DNA from: a bacterium
GTDB taxonomy: Bacteria > BMS3Abin14
DNA length: 21,213 nucleotides
Direction: 5' to 3'
Assembly: GCA_029210545.1 (NCBI GenBank)
Contig: JARGFV010000036.1
Coordinates: 1-21,213, forward strand
The notes below the pieces were generated by a model. That model searched no databases. It was not told the origin of the DNA and saw only the letters and a list, made by a program, of their open reading frames with translations. Position 1 is the stretch's first letter. Every line of letters starts with the position of its first letter. Made by a program: the position numbers and the translations under genes. Shown here one piece after another: positions 15,736 through 21,213 of the stretch.

Positions 15736-16554
15736 ATGAGCACAAAACCAAAGGCCATCGTCATCACCGGCAACGGGACCAACTGCGAGCGGGAGGCCGC
15801 CGAGGCGTGCCGACTGGGAGGTTTCGAAGCCGATATCGTCCACATCTCCCGGATCCTTTCCGGACAGGTGACCCTGGACGGTTATCATTTCCTCAACCTC
15901 ACCGGCGGTTTCCTGGACGGGGATGACCTCGGGTCGGCCAAGGTACAGGCCAACCGGATGAAGTATTCCGCGGTGGAGGGGGGGACGGAAAAGGTAGCCG
16001 ACCAGATCGAACGGTTTATCGAGGCGGGGAAACCGATCCTCGGTGTCTGCAACGGTTTCCAGCTTATGGTCAAGATGGGGCTGCTCCCGGGTTTGTCCGC
16101 TCGATGGGAACAGGAAGCTTCCCTGACCTTCAACGATTCGGGGCGGTTCGAGGACCGATGGGTGACGCTCCTGGTGGATGACAGCTCCCCCTGCATTTTC
16201 ACCAGGGGACTTCAGGCGGTTCCCCTGCCTGTCCGTCACGGTGAGGGCAAGTTCGTCGTGGCCGACGAGACCGTCCTGGACCGGATGAGGGATAAGGCGC
16301 TCCTGGCGGTGCGATACATGGATCCGAAGACCGGCAAGAGGACCATGGAGTACCCCCTCAACCCCAACGGTTCCGTGGAGGCGATTGCGGGAGTCTGTTC
16401 CCCGTCCGGCCTTCTTTTCGGGCTCATGCCGCACCCAGAGGCTTACCTCCACCGGGTCAACCACCCGCGGTGGACCCGTGAAGAGCTTCCCGATGAGGGG
16501 GGCGGGGTTGCCTTTTTCCGGAACGCGTACGAATATGTGAATCAGGCGCTGTGA
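15736..16554 (+). CDS. purQ: FGAM synthase glutaminase subunit PurQ
   Basis: A 272-residue class I glutamine amidotransferase that hydrolyses glutamine and passes ammonia to PurL. The nucleophile Cys105 lies in ILGVCNGFQLM; His233 and Glu235 of the triad lie in GLMPHPEAYLHR. The N-terminus KAIVITGNGTNCERE is typical. It is longer than the ~227-residue Bacillus PurQ, resembling the glutaminase domain of large PurL enzymes, which fits a partner PurL carrying fused PurS-like domains. ATG 15736 follows GGAG (15726-15729) by six bases; the in-frame ATG at 15724 overlaps that site and was rejected. The 3' end, including the stop, lies within a 15-bp hairpin. Confidence 0.95.
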   Translation: MSTKPKAIVITGNGTNCEREAAEACRLGGFEADIVHISRILSGQVTLDGYHFLNLTGGFLDGDDLGSAKVQANRMKYSAVEGGTEKVADQIERFIEAGKPILGVCNGFQLMVKMGLLPGLSARWEQEASLTFNDSGRFEDRWVTLLVDDSSPCIFTRGLQAVPLPVRHGEGKFVVADETVLDRMRDKALLAVRYMDPKTGKRTMEYPLNPNGSVEAIAGVCSPSGLLFGLMPHPEAYLHRVNHPRWTREELPDEGGGVAFFRNAYEYVNQAL

Positions 16555-16571
16555 TGGCCTGATTCACATAT
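16533..16571. terminator. Perfect 15-bp inverted repeat spanning the purQ stop
   Basis: Arm ATATGTGAATCAGGC (16533-16547) pairs perfectly with 16557-16571, with a nine-base loop containing the TGA stop. There is no T-run, so it is either a non-canonical 3' end or an mRNA-stabilising hairpin. Half of the stem is coding sequence. Confidence 0.45.
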
Positions 16572-16898
16572 CAGCTATAAGCTGTAACGCAGAGTTACGC
16601 AGAGGCGGCCCGCTGGTAGGCCGCATGACCCGCAGGGTTACGCAGTCAGATCATGAACTAATACCAGTTCCATGTTTCAGTTTTAACTGCGGCCCTCTGC
16701 GACAGCGCCTGGAAGGTGGCGCTATCGGCGGCCATCTGCGTTATTGCTTTTGTGTAGCGAAACTGGAACCTGAGCGAAGCGAGCACGCAAAATCCAAAAC
16801 TCAAAACACAGCTCAACGAGCGACGACCTTTTTGAGATTTGAGATGTGAGATCTGAGATCAAATTCTTTTTCACTTGGGGTGTTTTTGCGAGGTGCTG
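16572..16898. other. Non-coding gap upstream of purF (repeats only)
   Basis: No gene is supported. The left half (16585-16743) is an imperfect inverted-repeat element: TAACGCAGAG and ACGCAGAGGCGGCC on the left face GCGGCCCTCTGCG (16689-16701) and a copy ending ATCTGCGTTA at 16743, with an AGCGCC/GGCGCT hairpin inside the right arm. The right half is heptamer array E (16788-16861). No promoter was identified with confidence. Confidence 0.5.
16788..16861. repeat. Heptamer array E (two arms) upstream of purF
   Basis: Left arm CAAAATC, CAAAACT, CAAAACA (16788-16808) and right arm GAGATTT, GAGATGT, GAGATCT, GAGATCA (16834-16861), each in exact 7-base steps. They are separated by about 25 bases, and the left arm reads roughly as the reverse complement of a TTTGAG-type unit like those on the right. 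The array ends about 38 bases before the purF start. Confidence 0.72.
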
Positions 16899-18329
16899 AT
16901 GGAGCCCTTTGATAAATTTCGCGAAGAGTGCGGTGTGTTCGGCATTTACGGGAATTCTGAAGCCGCCAACCTGACCTACCTGGGGCTGCACGCCCTTCAG
17001 CACCGCGGCCAGGAGAGCGCCGGCATTGCCACCACCGATGGAACGAGGATCTACCGTCACGGGCAGATAGGGCTCGTCAACGACATCTTCACACCCCAGG
17101 TCCTGGAAAACCTCCCCGGCAACATGGCTATCGGCCATAACCGCTACTCCACCACCGGTGACAGCCTCGCGGAGAATATCCAGCCCATCGCAGTGACTTA
17201 CGCACGGGGCAGCCTTGCCATCGCCCATAACGGGAACCTTGTCAACGCGCATGAGGTCAAACAGGATCTTGAGGAGGCCGGCGCAATTTTCCAGTCGTCC
17301 TCCGATACGGAGGTCATCATCCACCTCATGGCAAGGTCCAGGGGCGGGCATATCCTGGACCGTCTCGTGGAAGCTCTCAACCAGCTGAGGGGGGCCTATT
17401 CCCTCCTTATCCTGACGGAGACGAAAGTCATCGCCGTAAGGGATCCGAGGGGGTTCAGGCCCCTTTCCATGGGGCGCCTGGGTGACGCCACGATCTTCAC
17501 GTCGGAAACATGCGGGCTTGACCTTATCGAGGCCGACTTCGTGCGGGATATAAGCCCCGGTGAGATCGTCATGGTTGACAGGGACGGGGTCAACTCCTAT
17601 TTCCCGTTCCCGAAGATGAAAGGGTCTCCCTGCATCTTCGAATTCATCTATTTCGCGAGGCCCGACAGCATCATCGACGGGATCAGCGTGTACATGGCGC
17701 GCAAGAATCTGGGGCTTCAACTGGCCAGGGAGGCTCCGGTGAACGCCGATGTAGTGGTGGCGGTGCCCGATTCGGGGGTTCCGGCCGCCGTCGGGTTCTC
17801 CGAGGGGATGGGGATACCAAGTGAGTGGGGGCTCATCCGCAACCATTATATCGGCCGCACCTTCATCGAACCAAGCCAGTCAATCAGGCACTTCGGCGTA
17901 AAACTCAAGCTGAACCCCTGTCGTGCGGCGATCAAGGGCAAGCGCGTGGTCCTCATCGATGACTCCATCGTCAGGGGGACCACGAGCCGCAAGATCGTCA
18001 AGATGGTCCGTGACGCGGGGGCCACCGAGGTACACCTGAGGATCAGTTCTCCCCCCACCATGAACCCCTGTTACTACGGCATCGATACCCCCACCCACCA
18101 GGAACTCATCGCCTCGAGCCATTCCGTGGAAGAGATCAGGAAATACATCACAGCCGACTCACTGGGCTACCTGAGCCTGGAGGGGCTTCGCAAGGCGATC
18201 CGTCCCGACATCCCGGCTGACAGCGCCGGTTTCTGCGAAGCGTGTTTTTCCGGGGATTATCCGGTGGCTTTCCCCCGCTCCCATGACGCCCAGATGTCCC
18301 TCTGGGCGCCCAGGATCACCCATGTCTGA
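16899..18329 (+). CDS. purF: Amidophosphoribosyltransferase (glutamine PRPP amidotransferase), Fe-S type
   Basis: A 476-residue enzyme of the first committed step of purine synthesis: PRPP plus glutamine gives phosphoribosylamine. The class II glutaminase nucleophile is Cys11 in [11 protein letters not shown], so the first ten residues form a propeptide like that of B. subtilis PurF. The PRPP loop is [17 protein letters not shown]. Four cysteines at 245 (GSPCIF), 391 (MNPCYYG), 446 and 449 (FCEACF) match the 4Fe-4S ligands of the Bacillus-type enzyme, implying oxygen-sensitive regulation. ATG 16899 was preferred over TTG 16875 because it has a GAGGTG site just upstream (16890-16895) and gives the right propeptide length. 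The end overlaps the next gene by eight bases. Confidence 0.97.
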   Translation: MEPFDKFREECGVFGIYGNSEAANLTYLGLHALQHRGQESAGIATTDGTRIYRHGQIGLVNDIFTPQVLENLPGNMAIGHNRYSTTGDSLAENIQPIAVTYARGSLAIAHNGNLVNAHEVKQDLEEAGAIFQSSSDTEVIIHLMARSRGGHILDRLVEALNQLRGAYSLLILTETKVIAVRDPRGFRPLSMGRLGDATIFTSETCGLDLIEADFVRDISPGEIVMVDRDGVNSYFPFPKMKGSPCIFEFIYFARPDSIIDGISVYMARKNLGLQLAREAPVNADVVVAVPDSGVPAAVGFSEGMGIPSEWGLIRNHYIGRTFIEPSQSIRHFGVKLKLNPCRAAIKGKRVVLIDDSIVRGTTSRKIVKMVRDAGATEVHLRISSPPTMNPCYYGIDTPTHQELIASSHSVEEIRKYITADSLGYLSLEGLRKAIRPDIPADSAGFCEACFSGDYPVAFPRSHDAQMSLWAPRITHV

Positions 18330-18762
18330 GATGGCGGCCTTCATGGCCCTCATCGAAACCGCGTCTACCGAGGGGATTCTCACCCGCCGGCGTTACCTCA
18401 GGGAGCACGGCCCCCAGGAAATGGGGTGGAGTTACGACAATATCCTCTGGGTCGAGAAAAGACTGATGCGGCAGATCGACAGGAAAGGGTTCTTCCGCAT
18501 CTACCTGTATACGGGTAACGGTGACGGCGAGGTCCGCTACCGTATGAAAGTGACGGGGCTCAGGACGTATCGTCAACCGGAGGTGTTCTCGGACCCGGTC
18601 GATGGACGGCGCTATCTGGTCCACTCCAGGATGTCCATCGATTCCATCGAGGAGCTGGACAATGTGCGGACACTCTCCGATTTTGCGAGTGTAGACATGA
18701 GGAAACCGGACGTGAGGCATCTGCAGCTCGGTTTCCTGTTCGTTGTCGATCCGGAGGTCTGA
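18322..18762 (+). CDS. Uncharacterised 146-residue protein
   Basis: I do not recognise a family. The protein is soluble, with no signal peptide or membrane segment. The N-terminal ~50 residues look helical ([20 protein letters not shown], a winged-helix-like length). The C-terminal ~90 look beta-rich ([33 protein letters not shown]), faintly reminiscent of PUA/EVE-type folds; this is a guess. The start ATG 18322 overlaps the purF stop by eight bases, suggesting coupling; ATG 18331 is an alternative and ATG 18283 would overlap purF further. The downstream gene starts immediately after the stop, so the three genes probably share a transcript. Confidence 0.7.
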   Translation: MSEMAAFMALIETASTEGILTRRRYLREHGPQEMGWSYDNILWVEKRLMRQIDRKGFFRIYLYTGNGDGEVRYRMKVTGLRTYRQPEVFSDPVDGRRYLVHSRMSIDSIEELDNVRTLSDFASVDMRKPDVRHLQLGFLFVVDPEV

Positions 18763-20430
18763 TTGGATCCCGTGAAACTGCTGGTGCTCATGACGGGCGC
18801 CTTTTTCCTGGCATTCGGGGTGGCCGCTTACAGGCACTTTTACTCCGTCCTGGGCGGCGCCGCCGGCCTGGCGGTGTGGGCCGGCCTGCACCACCGGGTC
18901 GTCAGCCTGCCCGGCCTTCGGGATCATCCGGGTACCGCCAACCTCCTGCTCATGATCCTGCTGTTTTTTTCCGGGATGCTCCTTGCCAGAAAGTTCCGCA
19001 AGGTCCTGGCTTTCGTCGGCGGTTTTGGAACAGGAGTCATGCTGTCTTTGGCCGTGGGATCTTTCCTTGGTGCTGGCGGCCCGCCGCCGGTTTTTCTGTC
19101 ACCTGAAACGGTCGGCTCGATGGATCTCCTGGCCGGGATGGTCGGCGGCGTCGCTTTCCTGTTCTTCGAGAAGTTCTTCGCGATCCTGCTTACGTCGGCT
19201 GTGGGCGGTTCCCTTTGCTACTGGGCCATCGGGGGAAGGTGGACCTTCCCTGTCTGCGTTTCCCTGGGGCTCGCCGCACAGCCGCTCATTTCCATGCGTT
19301 TCAGCCCGAAAGGCTCCGGAGATGGGGAGGAAAGGACCAGAAGCGGTCCAACCGCCGTCCTTCTGCTCCTTGTGGCCCTGTCTTTCCCCTCCGCTGCCGC
19401 GGCCGAGTGGGTGGTCGATCGCGTCAACAGCCTGAACTCACGGGTGGTCATCGCCGCGGGATGGAGGGATGGTGTCAACCTGGGTGAACAGTACGCCGTT
19501 CTCGGGGAGGGGGGCAGGCTCATCGCGGTCATCACAATCTCCGACGTGTTCTCCGATTCCTCCTACACGGATCCGATCCCCGCGGACAGGCTTACCCTGG
19601 TCAGATCAGGTATGCTGATCAGGACCATGGAGGAGTTCGATTACGATCAGGCCATGAAACTGGGGGGAGAGCCCCACATGGAGGAGTTTTTAACCAAGTA
19701 TCCGGCAAGCCGCTTCCGGAAAGAGGTGTTTGACGCCCTTGACGAGGTACGGTTCCGGCGCGTGGAGATGATCGGCAGCATCGACGCTTTCAGGGAGTTC
19801 CAGCGTCAGTATCCCACCAGCCGTTTCGGGCCCGAGGCCCGCCGTAAGGAAGAACTGTTGACCCTCGAACAGGCCAGGGAAGGGGGCACCGAAGAGGCGT
19901 TTCTCCAATTTCTCCAGCGGTTCCCCGGTTCATCGCTCCTTTCAGGGATGGCCGAAGTGAGAGGTTACCTGAGAGCCCGGGAGATGGCCAGGATCTACGC
20001 TTACGAGGATTTTCTCGCTGCCTACCCCAGGAGCAGGCTGGCCGACGAGTTCATACCCCTGATCGACGAGTTTGAACTCTGGGCCGAAAAGCTTGAGTTC
20101 GGCAAGGATCCGGTGGAGGCCATCAGGCATTTTGGACTGCTTGGCGACGAGACGGCGGTGCCTCTCCTTGTGGGCAAGTTGACCGTCCCCTCCCTCGAAG
20201 CGGAGGCCCGTAAAGCCATATTTCTCATCGGGGAGCCCGCCCTGGGCACCCTCATGGAGGTTCTCATCTCACCTCTGCAGTCCCTGGAGCTCAAGGATCG
20301 GGCAGTCCTGATCATCGGGGAACTGGGTGACTTGTCAGTTATCCCGGCCGTAAGGAGTTACGTGGACAAGGAGGGCACGGCGGCCGGCCGTAAGGCCCTT
20401 TTGAAGCTGGAACAGAAGGCCGGCAGGTGA
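18763..20430 (+). CDS. Membrane protein with periplasmic-type repeats and HEAT repeats
   Basis: A 555-residue multi-domain protein of unknown function. Residues 4-177 hold about six hydrophobic segments. Residues 193-214 look like a signal peptide or a further membrane span (TAVLLLLVALSFPSAAAA, then EW). Residues 216-285 resemble a small beta-barrel like the C-terminal domain of FlgT-type proteins (VVIAAGWRDGVNLGEQYAVL). Residues 305-430 contain four copies of an F-L-x-x-Y-P-x-S-R-F-like motif (at about 309, 346, 383 and 417), as in TPR/YbgF-like proteins. Residues 448-550 are HEAT/PBS-lyase-like repeats (GDETAVPLLVGKL, GELGDLSVIPAVRSYV). The TTG start abuts the previous stop and has GGAGG (18753-18757) five bases upstream; GTG 18772 is an alternative. 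Confidence 0.8.
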   Translation: MDPVKLLVLMTGAFFLAFGVAAYRHFYSVLGGAAGLAVWAGLHHRVVSLPGLRDHPGTANLLLMILLFFSGMLLARKFRKVLAFVGGFGTGVMLSLAVGSFLGAGGPPPVFLSPETVGSMDLLAGMVGGVAFLFFEKFFAILLTSAVGGSLCYWAIGGRWTFPVCVSLGLAAQPLISMRFSPKGSGDGEERTRSGPTAVLLLLVALSFPSAAAAEWVVDRVNSLNSRVVIAAGWRDGVNLGEQYAVLGEGGRLIAVITISDVFSDSSYTDPIPADRLTLVRSGMLIRTMEEFDYDQAMKLGGEPHMEEFLTKYPASRFRKEVFDALDEVRFRRVEMIGSIDAFREFQRQYPTSRFGPEARRKEELLTLEQAREGGTEEAFLQFLQRFPGSSLLSGMAEVRGYLRAREMARIYAYEDFLAAYPRSRLADEFIPLIDEFELWAEKLEFGKDPVEAIRHFGLLGDETAVPLLVGKLTVPSLEAEARKAIFLIGEPALGTLMEVLISPLQSLELKDRAVLIIGELGDLSVIPAVRSYVDKEGTAAGRKALLKLEQKAGR

Positions 20431-20437
20431 TATATTT

Positions 20438-20468
20438 GTCTCATCAGGTCTCGGCGACCTGATGAGAC
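20438..20468. terminator. 13-bp perfect hairpin after the HEAT-repeat gene
   Basis: GTCTCATCAGGTC (20438-20450) pairs with 20456-20468 around a five-base loop, eight bases after the stop. No T-run follows; heptamer array F begins within its right foot. Possible 3'-end structure. Confidence 0.45.
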
Positions 20469-20578
20469 CAAGTACCAAGTACCAAGTCCTGAGTACCAAG
20501 TGCAAAGTACCAGGCACTGAGATCTAAGAACTGATTTTGCTTTACCTGGCACGTAGCACATAGTTCTCAGCACAACAC
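20467..20578. repeat. Heptamer array F (about fifteen 7-base units, two arms)
   Basis: The left arm runs 20467-20536 in exact 7-base steps: ACCAAGT three times, then CCTGAGT, ACCAAGT, GCAAAGT, ACCAGGC, ACTGAGA and others. After seven bases a right arm (20544-20578) follows: ACCTGGC, ACGTAGC, ACATAGT, TCTCAGC, ACAACAC. Read on the opposite strand, the right arm gives GTGCCAG/GTGCTGA-type units similar to the left arm (GTACCAA), so the arms are inverted relative to each other. It is the longest array in the window. Confidence 0.8.
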
Positions 20579-20601
20579 GAGTTTCATGACAGGAAACCCT
20601 T

Positions 20602-20994
20602 ATGTCCAGAAGAAAACGGGAAATAAAGAAGAGAAAGAAGACCCAGGAGCAGCTTCTGCAGCCCGGCGGGTCGGTTTTTGAAAAGGAAGACACTGTTGCT
20701 GAGCCGGCTGGACAGGTCATTGCGTCTTTCCATGACGCTCCCGGTGAGCCGGAATTCGACGACAGCACTGCGGTGGCTCCCTCATCACCGCCCCTTGCGG
20801 AAAAGGTCGGTGGGAAGGCCCGGCGTGAAGAACCACCGCCTGCCAAAAGGGTTCCGCAGAGCAGCTGGCTCGGCAGGAACAAGGAGAACCTCCTCCTGGG
20901 GATGCTGGTCCTTTACGTCTTTTTGCTCGGGCTGGGTACAGTGGGGGAACTGTTCGAGATCGAGTGGATCCTGAACCTGCCCCTCTTCAGATAG
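20602..20994 (+). CDS. Small single-span membrane protein of unknown function
   Basis: A 130-residue protein with no recognised family. The first 14 residues are almost all basic (SRRKREIKKRKKTQ). Residues 20-90 are low complexity, rich in Pro, Glu, Ala and Ser, probably disordered. One membrane span lies at about 96-114 (NLLLGMLVLYVFLLGLGTV), followed by a short tail ending ILNLPLFR. The positive-inside rule puts the basic N-terminus in the cytoplasm. ATG 20602 has AGGAAA at 20591-20596. Codon use resembles that of the neighbours. It stands alone between array F and the tandem repeat at the window end. Confidence 0.72.
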   Translation: MSRRKREIKKRKKTQEQLLQPGGSVFEKEDTVAEPAGQVIASFHDAPGEPEFDDSTAVAPSSPPLAEKVGGKARREEPPPAKRVPQSSWLGRNKENLLLGMLVLYVFLLGLGTVGELFEIEWILNLPLFR

Positions 20995-21001
20995 GGGCTA
21001 T

Positions 21002-21213
21002 TGGAAGGGTCGCGAACGGTCCTGGCGGGACCTTTCGCTCAACGGAAACCGAAAAGCGTGGTTTTCGGTTTCCTTACGGATCGCTGACATGCTTTCCGGT
21101 CATCGATCCGGGCGCCCTTCCCAGGCGCGGCTGCTGTGGAAGGGTCGCGAACGGTCCTGGCGGGACCTTTCGCTCAACGGAAACCGAAAAGCGTGGTTTT
21201 CGGTTTCCTTACG
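21002..21213 (+). repeat. Tandem 135-bp repeat, divergent relative of the 3435 element
   Basis: Positions 21002-21078 recur identically at 21137-21213 (77 of 77 bases), a period of 135; the second copy is cut by the window end. Each copy contains HP1 (first copy 21012-21022/21028-21038, one mismatch) and HP2 (GGAAACCGAAAA, 21044-21055, pairing with 21062-21073). The first copy also contains HP3 (21078-21088/21099-21109, one mismatch) and HP4 (GCGCC/GGCGC, 21112-21116/21124-21128). Linkers GCTCAACGG, AAAAGCGT and TTTCCTTAC are shared with 3435-3545, while stem bases differ in paired fashion. No gene is seen after 20994. Confidence 0.9.

Noticed and set aside
16625-16849. 74-codon frame in the purF leader
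   Set aside because: It spans inverted repeats and array E, with low-complexity translation and no binding site.
1-21213. CRISPR array
   Set aside because: The short-period arrays have no unique spacers between identical direct repeats; the 135-bp tandem unit is far too long and no cas gene is present.

Overview
This 21.2 kb window looks like chromosome from a GC-rich Gram-negative bacterium. The best guess is a member of the former Deltaproteobacteria (Desulfobacterota-like). That placement is an inference from the ylxR-L7Ae fusion, the PurS-PurL fusion, the coding style and the character of the intergenic repeats; no rRNA or tRNA is present to confirm it. All convincing genes lie on the + strand.

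Positions 1-7772 hold the conserved nusA-infB-type translation/RNA operon: a probable NusA tail, a YlxR-L7Ae fusion, IF-2 (infB), YlxP, RbfA, TruB, ribosomal protein S15 (rpsO) and polynucleotide phosphorylase (pnp). Positions 7789-9517 add an M16 metallopeptidase and dUTPase (dut), which often follow pnp. A YycJ/VicX-type metallo-beta-lactamase gene sits at 9979-10749. Positions 11211-18329 carry purine biosynthesis genes: purB, a purL fused to PurS-like domains, purQ and an iron-sulfur-type purF. PurL and PurQ together make FGAM synthase, PurF makes the first committed intermediate, and PurB acts twice later in the pathway. Positions 18322-20994 encode three proteins of unknown function, including a large membrane/repeat protein.

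The unusual content is between the genes. Four kinds of repeat are packed there. (1) A multi-hairpin element occurs at 3435-3628, in inverted orientation at 1-85 and as a divergent tandem copy at 21002-21213; paired stem positions change together between copies. (2) Degenerate tandem arrays of 7-mers (one of 8-mers) occur in seven places, several as two arms in inverted orientation. (3) A REP/REPIN-like hairpin family with a GTCGGAAAACC core occurs at 9613-9849 (inverted doublet) and 12501-12550. (4) A MITE-like element with 19-bp inverted ends is bounded by CTAG at 9514-9616. Several of these overlap or supply the stop codon of the preceding gene. The repeats are the most likely undescribed biology here; the genes themselves are mostly housekeeping.
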